NCBI GenBank assembly: GCA_025201845.1
Contig: MU603939.1
Location: 192,597-256,596, forward strand
Direction: 5' to 3'
Length of the DNA stretch: 64,000 nt
Origin: Martensiomyces pterosporus
Taxonomy: Eukaryota > Kickxellomycota > Kickxellomycetes > Kickxellales > Kickxellaceae
Made by a program: the position numbers and the translations under genes. Shown one piece after another: positions 49,369-61,368 of this stretch. Every line of letters starts with the position of its first letter. Position 1 is the first letter of the stretch. The notes below the pieces were generated by a model. It was not told where the DNA came from. It did not search any database and saw only the letters and a list, made by a program, of their open reading frames with translations.

Positions 49369-50895
49369 ATGGGAGAAGCTATCGAGGAGCATACCGTAGG
49401 CATCCCTGCTGCTGCTGCTGCTGCTGCTGCTACCACCATAGGCAGCAACTCTGCGGCTGTTGATGACAACAAGCCCACGGGCAGATTCGACCACATTTGG
49501 GAGATATTCCAAAAGCCAGATGCGAGAAACAAGCCAAAGAACCCGATCGGCCTGCTCAGGCTGACTCCGCGCCAAGCGTACACATTCTCTGTTGCCTTTT
49601 TAGGATGGATGGTCGATGCCATTGACTTCTTTTGTGTGTCCATGGCCGCAACTGACATTGCAACGGCGTTTGGCAAGAACCCCTCCGACGTGACCAGCGC
49701 GATTACTACCACTCTTATGCTCCGTCCGATCGGCGCACTGGTCTTTGGAGTGATAGCTGATCGCTACGGTCGTCGCATCCCATTGATGGTCAACCTCTTC
49801 TTGTTTACCGTGATCGAGCTGGCCTCTGGGTTTGCCCCAAACCTCCCAACCTTCATTGGGCTGCGCGCTGTGTACGGGATCCTGATGGGCGGCGAGTGGG
49901 GGCTGGGCAACTCGCTGGCCATGGAGACGCTCCCTGTAGAGAGCCGCGGGATCTTTTCTGGCATCCTTCAGGAGGGATACGCAGTCGGAAACCTTGTGTC
50001 TGCATTGCTGTACTACGCCATTGTGCCGCACCTTGGATGGCGTGCGCTGTTCTGGATCTCTATCATTCCGGCCGTCATCACTATTGTCCTTGCCTTCTTC
50101 CTCGAGGAGACTGAGGTGTGGAAGCAGAGCCGACAGGCACAAGCAAGCAGCTCCAAGCGGTACTACCAGGTCGTCATCGACATGCTGAAGCAGCACTGGC
50201 TTCGCTGCATCTATGCCGTCGTTCTGATGGCCGCAATGAACTTTTTGTCGCATGGTTCGCAGGACCTGTATCCAACATTCCTGAAGAAGCAGCATGGTTT
50301 CAGCGCCAAGCAAGCGACAATAGGCACGGTTGTTGGAAACCTGGGCGCCATCGTAGGCGGCATCATATTTGGGTACTACTCAGAGTATCTTGGCCGGCGC
50401 AGAGCAATTGTCATCTGCTGCATCTGTGGAGCATGCTTCATTCCGCTTTGGATTCTGCCTAGCAAGTTCAGCGCGCTGCTCGCCGGCGCGTTCTTCATGC
50501 AGGCGTTTGTCCAGGGCGCCTGGGGCGTTATCCCAGTCTATCTGTGCGAAATTTCGCCTGCAGCATTCCGCGCGACATTCCCAGGACTGGCTTACCAGCT
50601 GGGCAACCTGATCTCTGCCAGCGCCAGCCAAATCGAGGCCAAGCTCGGCGAGAAGAACCCTCTGCCAGAGCTCCGCAACGGCGCAAGGGTTCCTGACTAC
50701 GGTCGCGTGCAGGGAGTCCTCATTGGGATTATCTACTGCTGTCTGTTTGTTCTCATCATCATTGGCCGCGAAGAAAGAGGCAAGAGCTTTAGCAGTGCAA
50801 AGAGCGCTGAGGGCGACGGCTTTGCAGATGACGACGCCAGCACCACCGAAAAGGGCGCCAGTGGTCGTAAACACAGCACTGAGGCCAGCACATAG
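49369..50895 (+). CDS. JEN1: JEN-type monocarboxylate/proton symporter (MFS)
   Basis: Plasma-membrane importer of lactate, pyruvate or dicarboxylates with protons. 508 residues, single exon. A cytoplasmic N-terminus with an Ala run is followed by twelve predicted helices from AYTFSVAFLGWMVDAIDFF on. The MFS loop motif reads GVIADRYGRR, and GILMGGEWGLGNSLAME is family-typical. The JEN signature NxxSHxSQDxxxT is present as NFLSHGSQDLYPT, with Asp and His intact. The second half has GYYSEYLGRRRA and PVYLCEISPAAFRAT. The C-terminal tail is hydrophilic and Ser/Lys-rich, a possible site for ubiquitin-linked endocytosis. Lactate versus dicarboxylate preference cannot be read from sequence. Confidence 0.93.
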   Translation: MGEAIEEHTVGIPAAAAAAAATTIGSNSAAVDDNKPTGRFDHIWEIFQKPDARNKPKNPIGLLRLTPRQAYTFSVAFLGWMVDAIDFFCVSMAATDIATAFGKNPSDVTSAITTTLMLRPIGALVFGVIADRYGRRIPLMVNLFLFTVIELASGFAPNLPTFIGLRAVYGILMGGEWGLGNSLAMETLPVESRGIFSGILQEGYAVGNLVSALLYYAIVPHLGWRALFWISIIPAVITIVLAFFLEETEVWKQSRQAQASSSKRYYQVVIDMLKQHWLRCIYAVVLMAAMNFLSHGSQDLYPTFLKKQHGFSAKQATIGTVVGNLGAIVGGIIFGYYSEYLGRRRAIVICCICGACFIPLWILPSKFSALLAGAFFMQAFVQGAWGVIPVYLCEISPAAFRATFPGLAYQLGNLISASASQIEAKLGEKNPLPELRNGARVPDYGRVQGVLIGIIYCCLFVLIIIGREERGKSFSSAKSAEGDGFADDDASTTEKGASGRKHSTEAST

Positions 50896-51388
50896 ATGGC
50901 TGCTGGCTGGTATGCCAGGCATGCAGTCCGAATGCATCACGTTCAGCGAGCTCGTTGTTGATATCAATAAAACCTGTTGGCGAGAAAAGTGTTTCTGTAT
51001 TCGGAAAAGCAAAGAGGATCAATAATGTCGGTAGCGAAAAGAGAGCGAAATGGGAAAATAGATACGTAGAATAAACAGGACGAAGCAAGGAAGGAATGTG
51101 GTATTAAAGGATGGTGGGGCTGATTAAAGTAGAAGGACACGGGGGGTGTTTGGTGCTGGGACTGAAGGGTTGCAGACGCAGGCCATGCAATGAACTAGCC
51201 CCAAAGATGGTAGAGCGCGCACGCAATTCGGCGCTAGCTGCGTGTGGTTAGGGCCCAGCAGGATGGAGTTGATGCGGAGGGAGAGGAGGCGCGGCAAGAA
51301 AGAAGGCATAGGGAACAGTGGTGGCCAGTGGCAGTGGCGGTGGTGCGCCAACCATAGCTAGACAAAGGCTGGCGGGAAAGCAGCTGGC
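50896..51388. other. Convergent 3' intergenic region
   Basis: 493 bases between the JEN and Chs7 stops. Holds the poly(A) signal at 50966 and otherwise purine-rich sequence with no gene. Confidence 0.5.
50966..50971 (+). terminator. Poly(A) signal AATAAA, JEN1
   Basis: AATAAA 71 bases after the transporter stop, followed by a GT-rich stretch. Confidence 0.6.
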
Positions 51389-53144
51389 TTAAAACTTGTA
51401 CATGCCAGCATAGTCTTCGCTGTCATCTTCTGTGATCGCGGACCAGAATCCATAGATGCAGAGCACGGCTGCCGAGTCCAGCAGAGTGCCAAAGAATGCA
51501 CCGTCGATATTTCCGCTGGTGCCAGTGCAGATTTTCTTGCTAACGCTGAACATGAGGACTTGCGCCACGGCAAAGCAGACCAGGGATGCGAGGAGCCAGA
51601 CCAAAGGGAGCCGCACCGCCAGATACTTGATAACAACGATCGTCTGCGATACGACGTAAATGGCGATGGCCGCGAGTGGGAATACAAGGTATACAGTGAA
51701 CAGGCCAGGGGAATAAAACGGGTCGCTGATCTTGGGCTGCAGACCGCTCGAAATGCCAAATGCTGTGTCGGCAGCGATGTAGCCGATTCCAACAAACACA
51801 ATCGCAGTGGTGACAACAATCGAGAGAATCGAAGCAAATGATCCGTCTGGCAAGAACTGGAAACCTACAGAGAAAGAGCCAGGTTTAGGGAAGCGAGGGG
51901 GCAGGAGACAATAAGCGATGTGAATACAGTAAACATGCGCAAGTCTCCAATGGAGGGGAGGCAGGGGAGGCCGAGCTATACAGCCAGACGTCTGTGTCTA
52001 ACGGCAGCAGCGTGCTGGGTAGCGGCTTTGGCACGAATTACTTACCAACAAGCCCAAAGAGAATCAGCGCCCAGAAGAAGGCCACAACAAGCGCAGTGTT
52101 GACAACGCCAAGCCACTAGTTTAGCCGCGGGGACAGAAAAGAGAAATAGAGAAATAGAGAAATAGAGAAGGGCGCGTTAGTACAGAAGCGTTGCGGGGGC
52201 CACCAGAGACGGCACAGTAGCACCAGGAAACACACGGGCTGCGCAGTAGCAGCAGCAGCAGCAGCAGCAGCCAAGACAAAAACGGGCGCGGTACATACCT
52301 GGTTGACCGTCGGAGCGGTGTGTATGAAATCAGCGCCGGCGATGTTAATAGCCAGCAAAACGCAGAATATCGACAGCAGCAGGGTCATTTCTCGCCGGCC
52401 TAGGCATTCAGCACAGAAGCACGAATACAAGGCATCGGGGGTGGTTAGCGCTTAGTAGTTGCCCATGCCGCCGCAGCGCCTCTTTGGCAGGGAGCCAAAC
52501 AGATAGCATAAAGCAGTGCAGACTCGCAGCTGGCGGTTGGCTGGACCGGGCCTTGAGGCATGAGCGGCTCGCAGTGTGTCGATTCACACAGAACAGCGAA
52601 AATCACAAATAGCCAGCGCGATTAGCACACAGGCAAGCAGGCTGTCGCCGCATGGGCATATGTGCAAAACAAAGCACAAGCACAAGCACCAGCAGCAGCC
52701 ACCAACAAAACATTCAAGAACACTGGCTTGCTCCACAAAGATGATGCAATCAATTCCGTGCCATGCGTAGCAAAAAAAATGCAATCATTGTATGCAACTT
52801 ACCAACAGCAGCCAGCTTTCGGTGCGCACGGAAGCCAAAGTATACGGTTGCCAAGAACGCCAGGATAGATATGACAAAGTCAGCTACACGTTGCAGCGCC
52901 AGCAGCGTTGAGGTGCACATACGGCAGAAGCAAAGGGGAGCTGTTAGTATCAGAGCTTTGCATGCTAAAAGAAGCCCACTCTGCGGCACGGGCCAGCCTG
53001 GAGCTACATACCAAGGTTAATGAGCCGAGAGTCGCCGACAGCGTAGTTTTTTGGGTGGCAGCTAAGCTGGTCCACGTTTCCAAACACACGGCAAATTGGA
53101 AGCGGCGAGCGCTCGCACAGGCTTGCAAAATCACCGTAGCGCAT
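51389..53144 (-). CDS. CHS7: Chs7-like chitin synthase export chaperone
   Basis: Seven-helix ER protein needed for exit of chitin synthase. Five exons: 53144-53012, 52883-52803, 52399-52299, 52115-52046, 51864-51389; donors GTATGT, GTAAGT, GTATGT, GTAAGT; CTAAC branch motifs visible in introns 1, 2 and 3. All phases agree, giving 286 residues. The N-terminus MRYGDFASLCERSPLPICRV is the Chs7 signature (GDF..C...PLPxC). Later segments also align with the family: RKLAAVGRREM, ADFIHTAPTVNQ, WLGVVNTALVVAFFWALILFGLVGFQ, VYLVFPLAAIAIYVVSQ, then YGFWSAITEDDSED at the end. The most intron-rich gene in the window. Divergent from NOT1. Confidence 0.93.
52133..52168 (+). repeat. AGAGAAAT direct repeat in Chs7 intron 3
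   Basis: About four units of AGAAATAGAG type on the plus strand form the pyrimidine tract of Chs7 intron 3 on the gene strand, next to the acceptor. Confidence 0.75.
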
Positions 53145-54554
53145 TTCCTCTTATTTAAGTGTCGGCTTGTACGTGCTGGGAGCTAGGGACGATACAGGTA
53201 GCTGCTGCTGGCTTGTGTTGTTCCGGACTGCTCGTGGCGTGTGCTTTAGAAGGAGGGCCGCTGGAGGGGAATGGTAATTGGTGTGGAAAAAGGGCGAGAT
53301 GTCTAAGTGCGCTCTGGGAAAGGAGAACAGAAAGAGAAGGCTGGTGGACTGGAAAGCGTGTTTTGAAGCTGCTGCTGCTGGCTTTCTATAATTCTGCCTC
53401 AGCCAGCCATCAGCCAGCTCCCAGCTGCAGATGAAGGGAGCGAAGGGGGAGGGCGGGGAGTGGGGATGTGCTGCTGTCTCTTCTGTGCGGTTCTGCCTAT
53501 AGTGCTGCAGCTGCTGGTGACAATCCCCCAACTATTTCTCATTGGCGACCTCACAGCCGTCGCCAAAATGTATTTTTATCCTGTTTTTTTTTGTCTCGCT
53601 ACACCTGACCGAGTTAGCCCCAGCCAGCCATGCTGGTAGCGCGCATTTCTCCTTGGCGCGCTCAGGCAACGTTTGCGCGCTCTGCATCGCACAAACCACG
53701 CAGTGGTGTTTGTACAGAGAGCGCGCTGCCAAATAAACAGGGGCAGCACACATATAGTGCGCTGCCACTATTGCAGCGCGGCAGCACATGCAAGCAGCTT
53801 GGTCAGCAACGCCCGGGCATCAGGGCCTTTTTGCGGCAGGGCAGCAGCGCCCCACGCGCCTTGCTTTCCAGAGCCGCATGCTTTGCCCGCAAGACGCGGC
53901 GTCCTCGCTAAAGGACGCTCCGCCCTGCGTGTAGCGCCAAGTGGCAGGGGCAGACAGGAGCTTCGAGTGCCTTTACAGGCATCCGGCGCCTCTGGCCCCT
54001 GCCGCCTTGGACCGCCGCCCATGCGTGTAAGCGGTCTCAGTACATAATCGACTGGGGGGTGGAGCCTGCTTTGATCCCGCTTGTGGTGGCAGATGCGCAT
54101 TTTTCATGTGCGCAATCATCTCAGGCGGCTCGGCTGCTCGAGCCGTGCGTGGGCTTGAGCTTGTGCAACCATTGCTGACGTTGGAAGAGGAAAGGGCGGG
54201 GGCAGAAGCGCTGTCTATCCAGGCTCAGCTGGGCAAACGGCTTTTTTTTTTGCAGCTGCACTTTTCGCCTCACGCACCCCGATTCCAGAGCCTGCATCTC
54301 TTGCTTCCTCTTACGACTTTCTTCTCCAATCGCTTCATTTCAGCTCTCATACACCTGCGCCTTGCAGCACTGGGTAAGAATATCCGCATTTCTGTCTCTG
54401 CATCCACGTCTCCTGGCTGGTACACACGCAAGTGCTGACGTGGGCTGGAGCTTTACGCGCTTTGTTTCCACGCGCTTGCTGTTCTCGTTTTTCACAAGGC
54501 GAAGCCCCCTTGCAGATTAGCGCTCATACACACGCAAGTACACCTTTTACATTG
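53145..54554. other. Divergent intergenic region, Chs7 / NOT1
   Basis: 1.4 kb between divergent starts. A 110-codon plus-strand frame (54106-54438) has no recognisable domain. The central part (53759-54104) is dense in perfect hairpins and is listed separately. Pyrimidine-rich sequence at 54240-54360 precedes NOT1. Confidence 0.5.
53759..54104 (+). ncRNA. Candidate structured non-coding RNA
   Basis: Several perfect stems in a GC-rich block with no good ORF: 7 bp at 53759-53779 (GCGCTGC/GCAGCGC), 6 bp at 53899-53918 (GCGTCC/GGACGC), 9 bp closing 53943-54003 (GGCAGGGGC/GCCCCTGCC) with an inner 5-bp TGCCT/AGGCA hairpin at 53968-53981. A T5 run at 54100-54104 could end an RNA polymerase III transcript. 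I found no RNase P, MRP, SRP, U3 or spliceosomal signature on either strand, so class, strand and ends are guesses. Confidence 0.3.
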
Positions 54555-57500
54555 ATGGGTACGATGCTGATTCCGGCTTGCTAGCGCTGCTGAATTGACT
54601 TTGCCCACAGCCCGGCCTAAACCACACACACTCTGCATTTCCGATTGCCCTCTCCAACCCAAACTGCATTTTGTGTGTAGATTCAACACCGACAGAGTGC
54701 AACAGTCTGCCCGAATCTGCTGTGAATTATAAAGTCTTCAATCTGGTCTCCGGCTTGAACTCTGCAAACGTTGACGATTGCGAACAGCACATAAAAGAGG
54801 CAAGTACTATATGTCAATTTGCACTCGCGCAACCCTGGTTTCGCTGATTTCCACCAAGTCGCTGTCGCTCATTTGCCTCCTCGCCTCTTTTTCTTCTTCG
54901 GGTTTCGCAGTGTAGCTACTTCGCCAAAAGGGGCACACCGTTTTCATTTGTTACCTGCGCAGTCTACTCATTGTTAACTGCCTGCTCAGCGACCCGAAAG
55001 CTAGGCACCTCGTTGGCAGCGCAGACGCAGACGTCGTTAGCTCCACTATACAGGGCACTCTAGCGTCAACACAGGACTCTGTCTCCACCGCAAGTGTATT
55101 GTTGCAGGCCCTTGGTGATTGGACAGAAACAAAGGATACTGTTGGATCCGGCTGCCTCACCTCCCATTTGAATCAGCACTGCTTGGAACAAGCACTAGCA
55201 TTCATAGACAGCGACTACTGGGCATCGCTTGCTGTTATCCTAGCACTTGCCATCAAAAAGGATCGCGGCCTTTCGTCTCAAGCGCAGTCGCTATTGCCAA
55301 GTTATCTGTCTCGGTTTCCGGAAGAGCGAGCTCGGCTACGCACCAAATCACAGCAGCAGCAAATCATTCCGTTTGTAATCAGCAGTCTAGCAGCAATCGG
55401 CAGCCCATCATCTACCGGCCACACACCCGAAACACCTCTGGCGCCACCGACAATGGGACTGGCTGAGCAGCTAATCAGCGCTGGGCCGCAGGCATCCGCC
55501 GCTGATGTCATTGCAGGGTTTGCCAGGCAAAGACAGCAGGACCGCCCAACCCAGCAAACGGGCGCAGCAGGCGACCAGCCAGCAGACGGTCTCTTTTCCG
55601 TAGACGACGTGGCCAGGGCACTGGCGCTGATCGCATCGAACGCCAACAGCGGCAGTAGATGGAGTGCGAGCGAGTTTGCAAATGGGATTTGCGAGTACTG
55701 CCCGGCGCTCAGCTGGGACGACGTCATCTACAGGCTGCCCTACTCTGGCCTTAACGTCCATGACGAGTCTGGCGCTGTCTTCATCGCCAACGTCTACCTC
55801 TCAGCGACCGCAGGCCAAAACCGGGCGTTCCCCTATTCTTTCATGTACGAGATCTGGCCTGATGCACAGGCACAGGTGTCGTTTCTGCACTTTGCGCTCT
55901 GCTCGACCACGCTTGTGCAGCTTCTCCACGACAAACACATGCCTACCCTCACACAAGACCCACTCGACACGCTTTACCGGGTATACCGCGACGAGTTCGC
56001 GCGCATGCTGAGCTCGCCGTGGAACTCGCTCTCGCTGATTCTTGCGCTGTCGCATCTTTTGGACAGTAGCGCAGGAGAAGACGCTCGCGTGCTTCTTGAC
56101 CATGGAATATCCCAAGAGCCTGTGCTGGTTACGCTCGCGCTGGCCCGCCTCAAGGTCCAGCATCCGCGCCTGCAGGCTCTGCTTCAGCAAAACGTCGTGC
56201 GCTTCCTCAAGCGCGAGCTCAAGAATAGCTCGCTCTTTTTTGAGCTCTTCCGCATCTGCGAGAAGAAGGTTATGCTGGCGTTCTTTTGCAATCTCCAGCG
56301 CAAGGACCCGTCGTTTGCGCGCCCCATCCTGGACACGCTTGTCGACCTCGGCATCATCAACGAGCTCTTGCTCACGCCCAAGCGCGAGGATATCATGATG
56401 CTGGACTTTGTTGTTGAGCTGGCTGTTTTCGCCTCGCGCCGTGGATACATCTCGTTTGACACGTGGTTCCCCAGCCTTCTCGCAGAGATGGGCAGCGACA
56501 TGCTCCACGCGTCATTGGAGATTCTTCACTGCAAAATACAGCTGGAGGCGGCGCGTCAGCGGGGCGAGGATGGCGGCGTCATGGCTTATTCGTCCGGCGA
56601 ACTGACAGCCATGTTCAAAGCGCTCGGTGGAGTGAGCATGTCGCCAAACAACACCGCCAACCTGAAGGCGCTTTACATCCAGTTCACGGAGCTTGCCGGC
56701 GAGCTTGACCGCACGGAGAACGAGCATGCCGCTGACGACAGCCGCATTGAAAAGGACGCCGAGAGCCTGTTTTTGCGGCTTTATCGCGGCGAGCTTTCCT
56801 TGGACAAGATGGTGGACATTCTCGAGGATCTCCAGGACAGCCTGAGGGTGCACATGCGCAGGACGTACGCGCATGTTGTGCAGTACCCTCTTGAGGAGTT
56901 TGCCTTCTTTGCTAACTACCCAGACAAGGAGCTGACGATAACTGGCCAGCTTGTCGGCGAGCTGGTCCAGAGGCATATGCTGCCTCCTTCCAGCGAGCCC
57001 ACGATTCTGGATATGCTTGTTCGCGCTCTGCAGTCTCCACCAGCATCAAAGACGTTCCTCTTTGGCATGACTGCTGTGCAGGCCTTCCAAGCAAGAATCG
57101 AGCAGCTGCCCGTGTTTTGCACCGCCATCTACCAGATCGCGGCTGTGCGCCAGTGCAGCACCTCGCCAGTGCCGCAGCTCCTTCATGCGATTATTTCGTC
57201 GGCTATTCCTCAGACTGGGAGCGCGGATTCTGACGGAATGGCGGGGCCACGCAGCTCTGGTGCCGCTAGAGCTGATGGCAGCAGCAGGCTCGTATCGAGT
57301 GCCGAAGAGGGCGGCGCTGCCGGGTCTCCTGCTGGAGCCGTTTTCCGCTGCATCAAGCCGTCGCCTCTGCCCGTTATCGACGGGCCCTACTCGGAGCCCA
57401 GCGAGGAGGCCAAGGATAGGATCCAGTTTGCTGTAAACAACTTGGCGCCAAACAACCTTGCTGAGAAGACCAGTGAGGTGGACAAGGCCCTGCAGCCCGG

Positions 57501-60500
57501 GCACTTTGTGTGGTTCAGCCAGGAGGTCATTGTTAAGCGCGCCAGCCAGGAGCCCAACTACCACACGCTCTACCTCCAGTTTGTCGACGCGCTGGAGCGG
57601 CCTCTTTTGATCAAGTGCATTCTGCGTGAGACGCTGGTGAGCATTGCGCTCCTGCTGAATGCCGAGTCAACCATCAGCAGCTCTCGCGACCGCGGCTACC
57701 TGAAGAACTTGGGCGCCTGGCTGGGAGGCATAACGCTTGCACGTAACCAGCCCATTCTTCGCGAAAACGTGTCGTTCAAGGACCTGCTGTGTGAGGGATA
57801 CGACGGGGGCCGTCTGATCGTTGCCATCCCCTTTGTGTGCAAGGTGTTGGAGCAGGCTGCCCGCTCGACGATCTTCCATCCCCCCAACCCATGGCTGATG
57901 GGCATCATGAGCGTGCTCTCGGAGCTGTACGTAACGGCAAACCTAAAGCTCAACCTCACATTTGAGATTGAGGTTCTCTGCAAGGCGCTCAACCTGGACG
58001 TAAAGGAAATTGCGCCCTCTGCGCTCCTCGGTTCCAAGATGCGCAATGCCGTAAACGCCCTCAGCCTTGAGCTGTCTCAGGCGTCCATCGGCGGCGGCGG
58101 CGGCGGCGGCAGTAGCAGCGGAGGCGGTGCATTGGAGCCCATGGGCGGCTCCGGCCCAGCGACAGCCGCAAGCATGCACCAAATGCCCGTTCTCAGCGGC
58201 AACGACATCTCGGTCGATATCCTTGGAGTGCTATCGCAGCATGCCTCGTTCCAGGCTGCAGAGTCGCTCTTCACACAGCAGCCGACGATGAAAAAGGTCT
58301 TTTACATGCTGACCGAGCGCATGATTCGCGAGATCATCCCCATCCATGTTGCTCGCTCGATATACGTGGCTGTTAGCTGCACCCGGGATACCATCCAGAA
58401 GGACTTTTGTGGCGAGCCCAACGAGGAGCACGTCCATCGTGCAGCACAGGTAATGGCTCGCGGACTGGCAGGTGCGCTGGCTGTTAGTCTGTGCCGCGAG
58501 CAGCTCAAGAGCAAGCTTTACCTGACTATGCGCGAATTCCTCGTCGGCCACTCGGTCCCTGAAAGCTCGGCCAACTCCATTGCCGTTGGGCTTGTTGCTG
58601 ACAATCTTGACTTGGCGTGCGCAATCGCAGAGAAGGAGTCCATTGAGCGCGCGTCTGTGCAGATTGACGCCATCCTGAGCGACTCGTATGTCGCCCGCAA
58701 GCGTACGCGCGAGCGCACAGGGCAGCCGTTCTACGACATTGCCAGATACAGCCGCCTTGCGTACCCAGCGGACTTCCCGGATGTTCTGAAGGTGCGGCTG
58801 AACGGGCTTCAGCCCGGCCATCTGCGCGTGTACGAGGACTTTACTCAGATACCGCACTTCTTTAGCCAAATTGGCAGCTCGGCCCAGGGCTTGCCAGCCA
58901 CAGCTGTTGCCTCGGCGCTTATGCAGAGCGGGGGCGAATCGGCGGCTATTGCGGGTGACATCGCCGACTCCCCAGCAGACTCGACCAAAAAGTTCAGCCC
59001 TCGACAGTGCTTTGAGAAGTTTGCTGCCATCATTGCTGACCTTGACAAGCTCGTCTCTACAGCTGCGCCCAGCGTATCGCTGTCCCAGCTGCCATCTCAG
59101 CATGAGGCGTGCCTGTACGCCCGCGACATCATCATCTTGGCAGTGCGTTCCATGAGCCCCGAGGACACAGCCATGGACTTTGCGCAGACGCTGGTGAACT
59201 ACCTGTTCCGTGCCGAGACACGGCTGGGCATCGATCTTTATGTGCTGCTGCTGGCGCGTGTATGCGAGATGTCTGCTCGAGTGGCCAAGGAGGTGACAAA
59301 CTGGCTAGCCTTTGCCGACGACGACCGCAAGCATAATGTGCCTGTTACGATTGCGCTTATCAACGAGGGCCTCATCAGCATTGGCGACGAAGACGACCAG
59401 CTTGCTAGGCTGATCGAGTCCAGCAGGCCAGCGGCTGTCGACTTTGCCGCACGGCTGGTGCGCAAGGCCGTGATCAACCGCGCAGTCCCTGCAAGCATAC
59501 AGTCCTTCCCCAAGATTGTGCAGGCATTCGTCAAGCTTGCGCAAAGTGGCCGTGCACCACCTGTTGTTGCGCAGCTCCTTGAAGACATTCAAGCGCTCCA
59601 GCAGTCTGGCAGACCATCCAAGTCGCCGCAGGATACCCACCCAGCCAGTGCGGCCGAGCCTCCGCTGCTACAGCAGAGCACATCGGCCAGCAGTGACCAG
59701 CCTGGGGCTCTGCGCCGGAGCCAGGAAACAGCTAGCTACCAGCAGATCCTGTTTAACTGGGCACGCGTCTATGACCACCCGGCCGCTGGAGAGCCGGAGC
59801 TGGCAACGCTCGTGCGTCAGCTGCAGCAACAAGTGCCGCTGCACGATGCCAATGTCGCTGCAGCCTTTTTCCGTGCTTGTGTCGAGGCGGCTGCGGACTT
59901 TTATGGCCAGTCCGTCGTGTCTGCCCAGGCGGCTGCGCGCGGAGGATCAGCGGCGCCTGGTGTTGGATACCAAGTCGCGGATGCGCTGGTCAAGCTGGCG
60001 GTTTACCTTACAAAGCTTGGGCCCGACGAAGGTGATACGAGCCTTGCAGATCTCCGCACTCTGCGCATGTTCCTGTCCAGCGTCGCGCTTACTGTTGTCT
60101 ACACACACTCGGTCCGCCAGGAGCTATTTGCTGCACAGCAAAAGCTGTATTTCCGCTTGTTCTCCAGCGTCCTTTACGAGCTCAACGCGGCTCGCTCTGC
60201 TGAGGAGGCGTGGTGCACTGACAAGTGTCTCCACGATGCCATTGCGCTCTTTGGAGAAACACTGCTGACTTTGAGCCCGGCATTCGTCCCTGGATTCAGC
60301 TTCTCCTGGCTCATGCTGGCCTCGCATAGACACTTCTTCCCGCGTCTCATGGAGAGCAAGGAAAGCTGGCCGATGGCGTCCTCCATAATCGAGACGCAAA
60401 CCACATTCCTTGAGCCCTTTATCATCAGCGGACAGCTTACTGACTCGCTCAAGCTCCTGTATCGCGGCATGGTCTGTGTTATCTTGGTTGTGCTCCACGA

Positions 60501-61368
60501 CTTCCCCGAGTTCCTTGCAGACTATGCACTCAAGCTGTGCAACTCGATCCCCGCAAACTGTGTGCAGCTGCGCAACCTCCTCCTCAGCGCCTATCCGCGC
60601 GACATGCGCCTCCCCGAGCCGCTGACGCCCAACCTGAAGATCGATCTGCTGCCCGATGTGTCGAGGAGCCCCAGCGTGCCATTCGACTATGCGACTGTGC
60701 TTGGAGAGAGCGGCCTAAAGGAGTGCCTGGAGCAGCTCTTGACTGCGCAGAAGCCTGCGACAAATGCAAGAAGCGTTGCAAGCAAGCTGTTCAAGACAAA
60801 GGCGCCGCAAAGCCCTGTCTTGCCGGGGCTCAATGAGCACGGGGGCCGGTACAACGTTGCGCTTATCAACGCATTTGCGCTCCACGCAGTCGTCGTCATC
60901 ACGGATATCAGCAGCAGCAGTGCTCGCGAATCGGCTCAGCGCGCGTCTCTCGAAATGTTCAAGGCAATTCTCAGCGAAGCAGACCCCGAGGAGCGCTACC
61001 TAATGGTAAACGCGATTGCTAACCAGCTACGCTTCCCTTCGTCGCACACATACCTATGCTCGCGCATCATCCTTGCGCTCTTTGCAAAGTCCGATGAGCG
61101 CGTGCGTGAGTGCATTGCCCGTGTCCTCATCGAGCGCATCCTCGTTAACCGGCCCTTCCCTTGGGGCCTGCTGGTGACGCTAATCGAGCTTTTGCGGAAT
61201 CCCTACTACGGATTCTGGAGCCACGAGTTTACCCGCCGCTCACCGCAGATCGTCGAGATCCTTTCCGCTGTTGCGAAGAGCATCCACCCCCTGGACTCGC
61301 GGGCACAGCCAGGCAGCGCCCAAAAGCATGACTCTGAGTTCAGCGCGCCTGCGCAGCCTCAGACGTAG
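54555..61368 (+). CDS. NOT1: NOT1, scaffold of the CCR4-NOT complex
   Basis: Scaffold holding the Caf1/Ccr4 deadenylases and the NOT module; cytoplasmic and nuclear. Model: exon 1 54555-54558 (ATGG), exon 2 54681-54799 (to EQHIKE), exon 3 54916-61368; 2191 residues. Intron 2 begins GAG/GCAAGT, a GC-AG intron. The 4-base first exon makes MDSTPTEC and is the least certain part. Domains: N-terminal HEAT repeats (about 100-640, with FPYSFMYEIWPDAQAQVSF); the CAF40/TTP-type helical part near 640-780; the MIF4G domain that binds Caf1 and Dhh1 at about 899-1077 (TLYLQFVDALERPLLIKCIL); a Gly/Ser loop near 1100; DUF3819-like helices near 1130-1310; the Not1 superfamily C-terminus at about 1700-2150 (LHDFPEFLADYALKLCNSIP, NLLLSAYPRDMRLPEP). 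Confidence 0.95.

Noticed and set aside
54106..54438. 110-codon plus ORF as an N-terminal exon of NOT1
   Set aside because: It does not match the NOT1 N-terminus and no in-phase donor connects it to the exon at 54681.
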